Assembly (NCBI GenBank): GCA_905221605.1
Contig: CAJNDS010002112.1
Span: forward strand, 1 to 64,000
Length of the DNA: 64,000 bases
Direction of reading: 5' to 3'
Source: Symbiodinium natans
Taxonomy: Eukaryota > Sar > Dinophyceae > Suessiales > Symbiodiniaceae
Both the position numbers and the translations under genes were made by a program. A model generated the notes under the pieces. The model made no database searches, was not told where the DNA came from, and saw only the letters and a program-made list of their open reading frames with translations. Shown here in pieces: positions 1 through 10,670 of this stretch. Positions within the stretch are counted from its first letter, which is position 1. Each line of letters begins with the position of its first letter.

Positions 1-1655
1 GAATTTGAAGCACAAGCAGAATGGACTTGAAAGGCACCAGTTTGAAGCACACAAGCAGAATGGGCTTGAAAGGAATGAATTTGAAGCACACAAGCAGAAC
101 GGACTTGAAAGGCACAAATTTGAAGCACACAAGCAGAATGGACTTGAAAGCACGAATTTGAAGCACAAGCAGAATGGACTTGCAAGGCACCAATTTGAAG
201 TACACAAGGCAGAATGGACTTGAAAGGCACGAATTTGAAGCATACAAGCATAATGGACTTGAAAGGCACGAATTTGAAGCACACAAGCAGAATGGACTTG
301 AAAGGCACCAATTTTGAAGCACACAAGCAGAATGGACTTGAAAGGCACCAATTTCAAGCACACAAGCAGATGGACTTGAAAGACACCAATTTGAAGCACA
401 CAAGCAGAATGGACTTGAAGGCACCAATTTGAAGCACACAAGCAGAATGGACTTGAAAGGCACCAATTTGAAGTGCACAAGAATGGACTTCAAAGGCACC
501 AATTTGAAGCACACAAGCAGAATGGACTTGAAAGGCACCAATTTGAAGCACACAAGCAGAATGGACTTGAAAGGCACGAATTTGAAGCACACAAGCAGAA
601 TGGACTTGAAAGCACCAATTTTGAAGCACACAAGCAGAATGGACGTAAAGGGCACCAATTTGAAGCACACAAGCAGAATGGACTTGAAAGGCACCAATTT
701 GAAGCACACAAGCAGAATGACTTGAAAGGCACCAATTTGAAGCACACGGCAGAATGGACTTGAAAGCCACCAATTTGAAGTGCACAAGCAGAATGGGCTT
801 GAAAGGCACCAATTTGAAGCACACAAGTAGAATGGACTTGAAAGGCACCAATTTGAAGCACACAAGCGGAATGGACTTGAAAGGCACCAATTTAAAGTGC
901 ACAAGCAGAATGACTTGAAAGCAACCAATTTGAAGCACACAAGCAGAATGGACTTGAAAGGCACCAATTTGAAGCACACAAGCAGAATGGACTTGAAAGG
1001 CACCAATTTGAAGCACACAAGCAGAATGGACTTGAAAGGCACCAATTTGAAGCACACAAGCAGAATGGACTTGAAAGGCACCAATTTGAAGTACACAAGG
1101 CAGAATGGACTTGAAAGGCACGAATTTGAAGTGCACAAGCAGAATGGACTTGAAAGGCACCAATTTGAAGCAAGCAGAATGGACTTGAAAGGCACCAAAT
1201 AAAATGCACAACCAGAATGGACTTGAAAGGCACCAATTTGAAGTGCACAAGCAGAATGGACTTGAAAGGCACCAATTTGAAGCACAGGAATGGACTTGAA
1301 AGGCAGCAATTTCCGCACACAAGCAGAATGGACTTGAAAGGCCCCAATTTTCGCACACAAGCAGAATGGACTTGAAAGGCACCAATTTGAAGCACACAAC
1401 AGACTGGACTTACACAAGCAGGATGGCACCAATTTGAGCATACAAGCAGAATGGACTTGAAAGGCACCAATTTTGCAAACAAGCAGAATGGACTTGAAAG
1501 GCACCAATTTGAAGCACACAAGCAGGATGGAATTGAAAGGCACCAATTTGAAGCACACAACAGAATGGACTTGAAAGGCACCAATTTGAAGCACACAAGC
1601 AGAATGGACTTGAAAGGCACCAATTTGAAGTGCACAAGCAGATTGGAGGTCTTTT
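1..1655 (+). repeat. 39-bp minisatellite array, about 40 copies
   Basis: A tandem array of a 39-bp unit (core AAGCACACAAGCAGAATGGA followed by CTTGAAAGGCACCAATTTG). Copies differ by single substitutions (CACC/CACG) and by small indels. Because 39 is a multiple of 3 and the unit has no stop in several frames, long open frames run through it on both strands (a 13-residue repeat such as HKQNGLERHQFEA on plus). These frames are broken again and again by indels and have no codon bias, so I read them as by-products of the repeat and not as a protein gene. A short detached block of the same unit lies at 2480-2640. Confidence 0.93.
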
Positions 1656-1689
1656 AAGCCGAGCTAGTTGGAGAGCTGTGATACGTTTT

Positions 1690-2196
1690 CCACTTTGGCT
1701 CAAGTGACGAGCACTGGTGTGAGTGCTGCAAGCCAAAACAGAAGTGTTGTCCGAGTGTCTGAGCTTGCTTGCTTGGTTTGGACTTGTGTGAGTGGTTGTC
1801 TCCTTGGTGCCTTGCTTGGCATCTTGGGTTTTTAACGTGGTAGCGGAGCGTGGAAGCTCTGTTGCAAAGAAAGAAAGTGAGCCCAATACGCTGACTTGGT
1901 GTGTGCTTGAGTTGTCTTGGTATGGAGGGCCGTGGAAGGCCATCGTACTACCACATAGGCGAGGGTGAACCCGGAATGCTTCGTGAGAGAGGCAGGAGAG
2001 GGGCTGAGCCTCCTTATGAGAGACCTTCAGGGTCCAGACACTCCTCAGTTCCACCAAGGAACCCCGTTGTCGGTAGTGGAGTTGCTTTCAGCCCGATGTC
2101 GAACTTGTCGGGTGCAGTGCATCCCACAGGAAGCCCGTTGTAGCAGAGAGGTCAATGAATAGAAAACCCCAAACGCAAAGCCCAAAAAAAACACAA
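1690..2196 (+). pseudogene. Possible retrocopied mRNA with relict spliced leader
   Basis: Bases 1690-1704 read CCACTTTGGCTCAAG, 14 of 15 matches to the 3' part of the dinoflagellate spliced leader (CCATTTTGGCTCAAG). About 490 bp downstream is an A-rich stretch (2157-2200, with a run of eight A). Leader plus A-rich tail is what a reverse-transcribed, reinserted trans-spliced mRNA leaves behind. Small open frames lie between (1901-2143 and 1965-2162), but neither is recognisable. The copy begins about 40 bp after the 39-bp array ends. The leader match is seen directly; the retrocopy interpretation is inference. Confidence 0.45.
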
Positions 2197-2416
2197 CAAG
2201 TGTTCGACGTGTAGGATGTGAGTAGAAGTGCAGAGTGAACTCTGGAGCTTCGCTGTCTTGCTGTTAGTAAGTCCCGAGGTGTATACCAAAGTCTTTGCGT
2301 GATATTTTTGCTACACCTCCTTTGTAGAACAACATTGATAAGGAATTTGTAGTTGTTGTGAAGCCCTTAGCTCTTGGAGAGAGCTGGTCGCAAGAACCGA
2401 ACCTTGCTGAACACTT

Positions 2417-2432
2417 CGGTGTTTGGCTCAAG
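2417..2432 (+). other. Second relict spliced-leader match
   Basis: CGGTGTTTGGCTCAAG: the last 11 bases (TTTGGCTCAAG) match the dinoflagellate spliced leader exactly. It lies about 50 bp before the detached block of 39-bp units, in the same orientation as the first relict leader. Two such matches close together are unlikely by chance. Confidence 0.5.
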
Positions 2433-2479
2433 TGCTGAGTGAAAAAGAGACTGCTGCGCGAGCTCTGCTTTTCACAATT

Positions 2480-2640
2480 CGAAGCACACAAGCAGAATGC
2501 TTCGAAAGCACCAATTTAAGGCAGACAAGCAGAATGGACTTCAAAGGCACCAATTTGAAGCACACAAGCAGAATTCATTTGAAGCACACAAGCAGAATGG
2601 ACTTGAAAGGCACAAAAACTAAAGCACACAAGCAGAATAC
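2480..2640 (+). repeat. Detached block of the 39-bp minisatellite
   Basis: About four diverged copies of the unit that fills 1-1655, some truncated. They are separated from the main array by about 830 bp of unrelated sequence that holds the two spliced-leader relics. Confidence 0.85.
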
Positions 2641-2721
2641 ACGGCGGAGGCGTATTCGCGGACAGGGGGTGACCGACCCGAGAACCGGCGGAGGAGGAGG
2701 CATGGGACTCAATTTTTGTTT

Positions 2722-2755
2722 CCCGATCGCCGGCCCTTCGGGGCCGGCGATCGGG
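2722..2755. other. 15-bp perfect hairpin with TTCG loop
   Basis: CCCGATCGCCGGCCC at 2722-2736 is followed by TTCG and its exact reverse complement at 2741-2755. As RNA this is a C(UUCG)G tetraloop stem, an unusually stable fold. No T-run follows, so a bacterial-type terminator is not suggested. The flanking 2641-3170 is GC-rich and holds no convincing gene. Confidence 0.8.
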
Positions 2756-3168
2756 GCCCATGTCAAATTAGTCGCGACCTGCGGGTTGCGGCGAGCGGTT
2801 TGGCAACCGCGAACTCCAAAGCCCGGCGGGCCCCGCCCCGCCGTTAGAGAAAACCGATTCATACCCCAGGGTTCCCCTTGCGGAGGACCCAGGAGTTGGC
2901 GCATGCGGGGGCCCCTGGGGCTGACGAGCACCCTGCATGCACATGCCAGCGCCTGGTGACGCAAGGGGAAGACGAAATGATTGGGGCTTCAAGCCCCCTC
3001 TTGAAGCCTTAAAACACCATGCCGCGCCTATTTTTTTCGCAAATTTTGCGCACATCGAAAGGGACTTTGCGCGAGACCTATCTTTTAGTTGTGACACACA
3101 CTAACGAAACACCGAAACAGCAACGTGCAAGCCTTGTGGAGTCAAGTTTTGCGCGAGACCTATCTTTT

Positions 3169-3170
<2 letters not shown>

Positions 3171-3263
<93 letters not shown>

Positions 3264-3266
3264 CAT
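3171..3266 (+). repeat. (ACGC)n microsatellite with duplicated flanks
   Basis: About 24 copies of ACGC. The flanks are duplicated: GCGCGAGACCTATCTTTT occurs at about 3069 and 3151, and TCTTTTAGTTGTGACACACA at about 3080 and 3266. This suggests the tract grew inside a duplicated segment. Alternating His-Ala/Arg-Thr frames across it are artefacts. Confidence 0.9.
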
Positions 3267-3581
3267 CTTTTAGTTGTGACACACACTAATATCTAAAGTA
3301 GACACACCTAAGGCGAAATGAGAGAAAACTTTGTTATGATGTTTTGTTTCATTAGGAGGTTAAACCGAATTTGAAAGTTGAAACAAGGTTTTTTTCGTGT
3401 CGGTGTGTTTTAAAGTCGGAAGAAGGCACCCCGTGTCTGTATCTCTTAGAACAAGCCTGTGCTTCAAGGGCAAGAGTCCCTACTCACATGAACAATCCGC
3501 TGCTCACTTGATTCTTTGTTCGGCTTCGCGGTTTCAAGACCTTCTCGGCTCCGCGTCTGCTAATAAACCAACAGATGGAAA

Positions 3582-6052
3582 ATGTGGAAGTTGAAGCCGG
3601 CAATGGTCCCGTGGGAGCTTGCGGACGAGGAGGAAGACAGGTACGAGAGGCCGGCGTGTGCATTAGGAACTTTGAAAGTGTTATGCCACGCTAGACTAAC
3701 GCTAAAGCCTAAAGCCTAAAGCCTAAACCCTAAACCCTAAACCCTAAACCCTAAACCTTAAAACCTAAACCCTGCAGGAAAGACAAATTTGGAAATCTAT
3801 GGTTTGGAAAGAAAGAAGCCCTGGCTGGGCGCAAGGTGCTGGACATCATTGAGGCGGAGTGGGGGTCCAGAAAGCGCTGCTTGGTAAAACGGCCGAGCCG
3901 GACATACGTCTACTGCCGATGCAGCGAAAAATGCCGAATGGTGGTGCAATACGGCTCGGAGGATGGGAAGCTGGTGCGGGAGGGGAAAGATGAGCACAGG
4001 CATGGGGAGGATGTGCGTGGAGAGATCCGAAGCATTGCCTCCCAACCGCAGCGGGCAGCCGCTGCCTTGGTGGAGTGGTCCATCGCTCATCCTGACGGTA
4101 ACCTTCCTGCACGGCAACAAATCCAGACTCGCAAGCAGTACACGCGGTCTGCGCGAGTGGAAGACAAAATCGTGGAGGTTCTTGGCTACGTGCAGTCAGT
4201 GAAGGAGAGGGGAGCCACGGAACCCTGGCATTGTCGGGTGCTCGAGGTGGACGAAAGTGCCGGTATTTTTTGCTATACAACGGACTTTTATGTCAGCCTC
4301 CTGGTGGAGCACTGGGAGACATTGATGGAGCATGGGTTGCGATTGGCGTGCGATGGTACCCACGACATCTCCAACAGCCGCATCAAACTGATTGCTGTTG
4401 GTTGGTTGGCGCAGCATGTCCCCCGTCAGAGCATCGAAACCACATTTGTGCTGCTTGGTTTCGCGTTGGCGCCCAGCGAAAACCACGTGGCGGTTCGATT
4501 GCTCCTTGACAGCCTAGATGCACATGTGCGTGAGCATCTAGGCGATGGCTTGCGGAAAGCATCAGTCGCTCACATTGATGGTGGCCCTGCTTTGGTTAAG
4601 GCCTTTGTGGATTTTTTTGGCCAAGATTTCCAGTTGGTCCGAAGCCTCGAGCATGTCAAACGCAACATCCGGGAGCAGGGTGTGAAAAAGCTGACGCAGA
4701 GCTCTTGGTGGACCTCTACCAAAAGATGGGTATCGAAAAGCGCCTTCATTCGCAATAACTATGTCTTTGATCGGTACTGGCACCACTGCTTCCAACTCCT
4801 CGAGAACGCCGGTGAGGCGAATTTCGTCGCGTACTTGCAGACGGAGCACTTCCAGAAGGATGCAGGTGTATGGACGGCCGCCTGGCGTGCAGCAATCCTC
4901 GACCCAGGCTATGGTTCCTACTCCTTGAATGCAGTGGACTCCTTTTGGAAGTTGCTGGATCAATATGTCCCCGAGGAGAAAACTTTGCCGTTGAGGCAGG
5001 TTATGGAGCGTTATGAACACACAGGCCGGGTTTTCCAAAATGACGGGAAGTGGAGTGCCTTGTCTGTTGAACCATCGACGCTGGTGACCGCCGCGATGGT
5101 TGGGGAAGCATCAGCCGAGTTGAGCCCCCGCTTGGATTGGAAGGATGACAAACAAGTGGGTCGTATGAGCAGCAAGACGTTGGAACGAATGTTGGGGCAG
5201 GAAGCCACCTTGATGTTGGAGTTCAACACCGGGCAGGAAAATGCCACGAAGGTGTTTTGCAAGTATGGCCCGTCGGACTACAATGCCGTGGAAATGGAAG
5301 CTTTGTTCGAACTGGAGCGTTCGACATCTTCAGCAACAGTGGACGCTGCGCTGCAGAAGATTGGTGCCTTGGACGCTGATGGCTTCCACCCGCGCCGGGT
5401 CAGTGCCACCTACGAGAAATTCACAGCATTGTATGAAGAGGAGGGCCAACTATTGGAGTCACACCGGGATTTCTGGCAACGTGGTGTGACAGAGCATTAT
5501 ATACATGTCTCTACCAAAAACTTGGGCGCCAAACTTCCAGAAGTTTTCTCATCCTTAGTCCCGCGCACCACACCAACGGGACGTCCCCGGGGCCGGCCCA
5601 AAGGGATTAAGCGCCCTAGCAGGGATAGCGAATCAGCGGGCCGGGGCCGTTCCAGGGGGCGAGGCCGCGGCTCCAAAAAAAGACCCGCGGCAGATGGGAT
5701 TGCAACAGGTGTGGAGCAACAGTTGGAAGACCTTTTCGGGGAAAAGGCAGCTTCACACGGCCTGGAGCACTTGCTCGGGTCAGATTTTGCAGGCGACACG
5801 ACTGCGCCGGGAACCCCACCTGAGGTCGCAGCAAGGTTGGAAAGCTTGGTAGCAGAGGGTCGGCTGCCAAGGACGACCGCCGAACAGCGTCGTCGCAACA
5901 ACCGGACATCCGGCACAACCTACGGAGTCCCCCCAGGCCTGAAAGAAGCCCTAGAGGCCGTCTACATCCATCCCAACTTGCCTGCTCCACAGGGCATGGT
6001 TTGGAACCTAGTCGCGCGCAAGACCTTCGTGCTGCAAGCGCGCGGTGGTTGA
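3582..6052 (+). CDS. MULE-type transposase with AT-hook tail (2 exons)
   Basis: I join exon 1 (3582-3640, starting ATG TGG AAG) to exon 2 (3778-6052) across a GT-AG intron. This gives 777 residues; the frame is otherwise cut by a TAA in the CCCTAAA repeat at 3752. Residues 66-95 hold a C-x-C-x3-C ... H-x-H cluster, like the FLYWCH/WRKY-type finger that starts many MULE proteins. The transposase core follows: Asp in DGTH (about 212), Asp in HIDGG (about 287), then EHVKRNI (about 312). The third acidic residue is probably Glu near 376. An AT-hook, GRPRGRPKG, lies at 621-629, followed by a basic Arg/Gly/Lys stretch likely to be a nuclear signal. Cut-and-paste DNA transposition is the family role. 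No stop or frameshift is visible, so it could be active or domesticated. The terminal inverted repeats were not found; a large palindrome begins 22 bp downstream. Confidence 0.78.
3641..3777 (+). other. Intron of the transposase gene, with CCCTAAA repeats
   Basis: 137 bp, starting GTACGAG and ending CCCTGCAG|G. Positions 3709-3772 are GCCTAAA/CCCTAAA repeats just upstream of the acceptor. Splicing restores one open frame across the junction (EEED-R-KDKFGNLW). This is the clearest case in the window of telomere-type repeats inside an intron of a recognisable gene. Confidence 0.7.
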
Positions 6053-6073
6053 CCCCTCGCCACTGTGCAAAAT

Positions 6074-8783
6074 GTCGTTTGTTTCTTGGATTTGTATAGC
6101 CTTACTGGAGGTAAGAGCTTGGTCCGTAGCTTGATTTGTTTCACCAGCTTCCTGCTCAGGAGGCAACAAGGTCGGCAAGTCCCTCGCGTGAAAAAAGGCC
6201 GTATGGTCGCTGCTCTCGGAGGGTTCGCCTATAGCTTGAATTTCCATGGAATTTCCAAGGGTTTTTATCACGGGATGGGAATGTCGCGAATGCCCTAGAA
6301 AGCTTAAACACTTAAGCTTTTTCTTCATGAAGAAAAAGATGATGCAGGCAAGGAGGTGTGTGTTGTGTGTTGTGTGTTGTGTGTTGGGGGGGTGATCAAG
6401 GGTCCCATGCCCCCAGCCCCATGCCCCCAGCCCCATGCCCCCAGCCCCATGCCCCCAACCCCATGCCTCTCGAGGAGAGCAAGGCGAGCCCATTCGCATG
6501 GCTTCAAACACGTCACCAAGTCCATTCAAGCCCCCAGCCCCATGCCTCATGCCCCCAGCCCCATGCCTCTCGAGGAGAGCAAAGAGCTCCAGGTCTCCAT
6601 GCCTGCGAGATGACCTTATCTCAATGTCCCCATGCCCCTAGCCCCAGAATCCAATGGGGCTGGGGGCAATCGGCCCGGATTCAAACGTGTGCCCCCAGCC
6701 CCATGCCCCCAGCCCCAGGGGGCATGGGGCCAAGTCCATTTGCATGGATTCACCCCATGCCCAATGTTGATGGAGATGATGCCATTGACGCGGTTTCGTT
6801 ATATTTCCCCCCTACAGCTTGAATTTCCATGGAATTTCCAAGGGTTTTTATCACGGGATGGGAATGTCGCGAATGCCCTAGAAAGCTTAAACACTTAAGC
6901 TTTTTCTTCATGAAGAAAAAGATGATGCAGGCAAGGAGGTGTGTGTTGTGTGTTGTGTGTTGTGTGTTGGGGGGGTGATCAAGGGTCCCATGCCCCCAGC
7001 CCCATGCCCCCAGCCCCATGCCCCCAGCCCCATGCCCCCAACCCCATGCCTCTCGAGGAGAGCAAGGCGAGCCCATTCGCATGGCTTCAAACACGTCACC
7101 AAGTCCATTCAAGCCCCCAGCCCCATGCCTCATGCCCCCAGCCCCATGCCTCTCGAGGAGAGCAAAGAGCTCCAGGTCTCCATGCCTGCGAGATGACCTT
7201 ATCTCAATGTCCCCATGCCCCTAGCCCCAGAATCCAATGGGGCTGGGGGCAATTGGCCCGGATTCAAATGTGTGCTCCCAGCCCCATACTTCCAGGTGCA
7301 GGGGGCATGGGGCCAAGTCCATTTGCATGGATTCACCCCATGCCCAATGTTGATGGAGATGATGCCATTGACGCGGTTTCGTTATATTTCCCCCCTACAG
7401 CTTGAATTTCCATGGAATTTCCAAGGGTTTTTATCACGGGATGGGAATGTCGCGAATGCCCTAGAAAGCTTAAACACTTAAGCTTTTTCTTCATGAAGAA
7501 AAAGATGATGCAGGCAAGGAGGTGTGTGTTGTGTGTTGTGTGTTGTGTGTTGGGGGGGTGATCAAGGGTCCCATGCCCCCAGCCCCATGCCCCCAGCCCC
7601 ATGCCCCCAGCCCCATGCCCCCAACCCCATGCCTCTCGAGGAGAGCAAGGCGAGCCCATTCGCATGGCTTCAAACACGTCACCAAGTCCATTCAAGCCCC
7701 CAGCCCCATGCCTCATGCCCCCAGCCCCATGCCTCTCGAGGAGAGCAAAGAGCTCCAGGTCTCCATGCCTGCGAGATGACCTTATCTCAATGTCCCCATG
7801 CCCCTAGCCCCAGAATCCAATGGGGCTGGGGGCAATTGGCCCGGATTCAAATGTGTGCTCCCAGCCCCATACTTCCAGGTGCAGGGGGGCATGGGGCCAA
7901 GTCCATTTGCATGGATTCACCCCATGCCCGATGTTGATGGAGATGATGCCATTGACGCGGTTTCGTTATATTTCCCCCCTACAGCTTGAATTTCCATGGA
8001 ATTTCCAAGGGTTTTTATCACGGGATGTGGAAATTCAAGCTGTAGGGGGGAAATATAACGAAACCGCGTCAATGGCATCATCTCCATCAACATTGGGCAT
8101 GGGGTGAATCCATGCAAATGGACTTGGCCCCATGCCCCCTGGGGCTGGGGGCATGGGGCTGGGGGCACACGTTTGAATCCGGGCCGATTGCCCCCAGCCC
8201 CATTGGATTCTGGGGCTAGGGGCATGGGGACATTGAGATAAGGTCATCTCGCAGGCATGGAGACCTGGAGCTCTTTGCTCTCCTCGAGAGGCATGGGGCT
8301 GGGGGCATGAGGCATGGGGCTGGGGGCTTGAATGGACTTGGTGACGTGTTTGAAGCCATGCGAATGGGCTCGCCTTGCTCTCCTCGAGAGGCATGGGGTT
8401 GGGGGCATGGGGCTGGGGGCATGGGGCTGGGGGCATGGGGCTGGGGGCATGGGACCCTTGATCACCCCCCCAACACACAACACACAACACACAACACACA
8501 CCTCCTTGCCTGCATCATCTTTTTCTTCATGAAGAAAAAGCTTAAGTGTTTAAGCTTTCTAGGGCATTCGCGACATTCCCATCCCGTGATAAAAACCCTT
8601 GGAAATTCCATGGAAATTCAAGCTATAGGCGAACCCTCCGAGAGCAGCGACCATACGGCCTTTTTTCACGCGAGGGACTTGCCGACCTTGTTGCCTCCTG
8701 AGCAGGAAGCTGGTGAAACAAATCAAGCTACGGACCAAGCTCTTACCTCCAGTAAGGCTATACAAATCCAAGAAACAAACGAC
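6074..8783. repeat. 2.7-kb palindrome built on tandem 583-bp units
   Basis: The left arm 6074-6835 is repeated in reverse complement at 8029-8783, near-identical over about 755 bp. Between them are direct copies of a 583-bp unit: unit 1 at 6233-6815, unit 2 at 6816-7398, unit 3 at 7399-7982, and a stub to 8028. Units 2 and 3 share variants (AATTGGCCC, TACTTCCAGG) that unit 1 and the inverted copy lack, so the inverted arm was copied from unit 1 plus its left flank. Each unit carries CTTTTTCTTCATGAAGAAAA (a perfect palindrome), GTGTGTT repeats, and 14-bp ATGCCCCCAGCCCC repeats. Pro/Cys-rich frames inside are by-products. It starts 22 bp after the transposase stop and may be part of that element. 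Confidence 0.92.
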
Positions 8784-8916
8784 GGGAGAGGCGCCTGACC
8801 TGCACGAGGTCCTCGCTGAGGTCCGCGGTGGCCCCGCACTGCTCGCAAGCCGCCTCCCGGCGCCTCGAACCGGCCCGTAGTTGGTAGGCTTCTTGCACAG
8901 GGACCGCGGCGACCGT

Positions 8917-8967
8917 CGTCGTCGCAACAACCGGACATCCGGCACAACCTACGGAGTCCCCCCAGGC
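8917..8967 (+). repeat. 51-bp copy of the transposase gene 3' end
   Basis: Identical, in the same orientation, to 5888-5938 near the 3' end of the transposase coding sequence. It lies about 130 bp beyond the right arm of the palindrome. The palindrome is thus framed by two copies of the same gene segment, as if it arose within a tandem duplication of the gene tail. Confidence 0.88.
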
Positions 8968-9117
8968 TAGGGTTTCGGGTTTAGGGTGGAGATTTTCGGA
9001 TACAAAATCTCGGATGCCATGTGGGGGTATATGGAGGTTGCATCCTGACGTGTGATACGCACTGGTATGCACTGATGTCGCTGTTGCATTCTGATATGGT
9101 CTTCTGTTAAAACTGAC

Positions 9118-9208
9118 CGCCAGATGACCGAACATCTTCCTCCCTGCCTTCCAAGTGTCATCCGAAGAGCTCGGCAGGGACCAGATCAACATCTCCAGCT
9201 CCTCGCGC
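9118..9208 (-). CDS. Internal exon, unknown protein
   Basis: 91 nt, open in one frame, bounded by acceptor TTTAAG|G and donor GCG|GTCAGT. It encodes about 30 residues beginning REELEMLIWSLPSSSDD and ending KMFGHLA. Phase 1 in, phase 0 out. No family recognised. Confidence 0.5.
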
Positions 9209-9258
9209 CTTAAAGTTTTGTGCGTGGCAGGTTGCCTATGTTGCCTCATCACTTGCAG

Positions 9259-9342
9259 AAATCAATGCGCTGTACGGTGCTAAGCTGTTGACTTTGGCTT
9301 TTATGAATGGCGCTCAACGCCCAACACGGGGTTGGAAACGGG
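9259..9342 (+). CDS. Exon-like segment, unknown protein
   Basis: 84 nt after CACTTGCAG| and before |GTGAGG. It encodes INALYGAKLLTLAFMNGA plus a basic tail. Its phase does not simply fit the next plus-strand open segment (9477-9773), so the two may not be adjacent exons, or one is damaged. Confidence 0.35.
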
Positions 9343-9476
9343 GTGAGGTGAGGAGGGTGCCAAAAGCCCCGGCTCTGACAGCTTTTGCATTCTGACTTTG
9401 CTCGTGTCCCCGCCAACTCGCCATCTGCTCTGGCGGGTGCTAGCAATGAGCTCGCAGAACACGGTGGTGCCGTCAG

Positions 9477-9773
9477 CTGCCAGTCTACGGGCAGCTGAGG
9501 GAGCCCATCATCCGGCTCAAGAAGGCCAGCGTTCGAAGAGATGCAGACCACGCACATCTGATCTTCCAAAACTACTTCCAGTATTTCTCCGCACTGCACT
9601 TGGACATTGCACAACTTGCGGGTCCTACACCAAGACTCAAGAGTGTCAGAGATCACTTGGCAGACTACCTCTCGCCGACTCCCCGAGCAACGTGGCATAC
9701 CAGGATGAAGACGGAGCTTTACTTATCCGTCTGCCTCCAAAGCCCAGCTCTTTGTCGTTTAGCAGAACGCTAG
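9477..9773 (+). CDS. Probable terminal exon, 98 residues, unknown
   Basis: Open from CCGTCAG| at 9476 to a TAG at 9771-9773, with strong GC preference at third positions. The peptide starts LPVYGQLREPIIRLKKAS and includes an aromatic stretch (HLIFQNYFQYFSALHLD). An upstream segment (about 9380-9476) is open in a different frame (FARVPANSPSALAGASNELA), which fits either a 1-nt frameshift or a missed intron. The antisense frame over the same bases is less plausible. Confidence 0.5.
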   Translation: MPVYGQLREPIIRLKKASVRRDADHAHLIFQNYFQYFSALHLDIAQLAGPTPRLKSVRDHLADYLSPTPRATWHTRMKTELYLSVCLQSPALCRLAER

Positions 9774-9784
9774 TGCAGGTGTAG

Positions 9785-10670
9785 CTGCCTAAGACACAAC
9801 CATGGGTGCAATCTTGCAACACCATGTAGCCAAAAGGGCCAACAGGCCGTTTGCGCATTCATTAAAGAATTAATTCAGTTTCCCAGCAGGCTGGCAGCAA
9901 CAACGTAAGTGAGCTTTGTCAGCAACGAAGGACAAGCGAGTGTAGCCGGTCTCTTGTCGTCTTAGCGAATGTTGTGTAATTGTGTTAGCTGTTTCATTCT
10001 TGATCTTTATTTCGATTCAGATGTTTGTTCCGTGTGTTGCTGCTTCATAATACACATAAACTTTGTCTATATATCTACACATATCGTAATCTTGCCGATC
10101 AGCAGTCGGAATGCGTGTACAGTCTTATTCGCGAAGCCAACAAATTCATCCAAACTGGCCGCTCGGGCCTCAACCAACCCAACAAGTCTATGAGCTGTAA
10201 ACCCAAAACCCCAAACCCAGCAACCCACTTACAAAAAGCAACCCACCTACGAAACAAAAAGAACTTAAGGCTCTAAATATCTCTAAATTGTCCTCGCATC
10301 TTGAAGCTTGGGCGTTGAATCTAGGTCTGCCGATCCCATACGATAGGGAACCTGTCTATCGAAACTTGCACAAGCTCAAGCACCACTCACAAATCCTGTC
10401 ACCCTCAATGTCGCAGATCGCCTCAAGAACCTCTCATTCGTATGAGGTGTACTTGTCAGGATTTATGGAAGTCTTTTAGCAAACCCTACACTTCATACAG
10501 GGCTTGCTACATGCTGGACAACTTGACTTTGCTCAAAAACGGTTGCCGAACACACCAGGCTAGAGGCGGAAATCCTTTCCTCTTGGTGGTCAAGTGTCAA
10601 GAGTTAAAGCAAAAGAAATCTGCTACTGGTAACCCAGGATAGCCCTTATATTCCTGAATGTGATCCTCGT
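9785..10670. other. No convincing gene
   Basis: AT-richer sequence. A weak open segment on plus (10288-10479) has no codon bias and no clear splice sites. Short AACCCAAAACCCC-type runs lie near 10200. A fragment of a dispersed motif (CCCAAGGGCCTACC) follows at about 10715, also seen near 17040, 32800 and 38650. Confidence 0.5.

Noticed and set aside
1-1655. CRISPR array
   Set aside because: Units are contiguous 39-bp tandem repeats without unique spacers, in a eukaryotic genome.
354-2057. Long open frames on both strands through the 39-bp array
   Set aside because: They follow from a stop-free unit of length divisible by three; indels break the frame and no codon bias is present.
1680-2440. 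A functional spliced-leader RNA gene
   Set aside because: Only the 3' part of the leader is present, with mismatches, and no donor GTA follows; relics of retrocopied mRNA fit better.
3019-3286. Ala-Cys-Val-Arg and His-Ala-Arg-Thr frames
   Set aside because: They are translations of the (ACGC)n microsatellite.
6356-8501. Pro/Cys-rich and Gly/Trp-rich frames repeated in the palindrome
   Set aside because: They translate low-complexity 14-bp and GTGTGTT repeats and appear on both strands of every unit.
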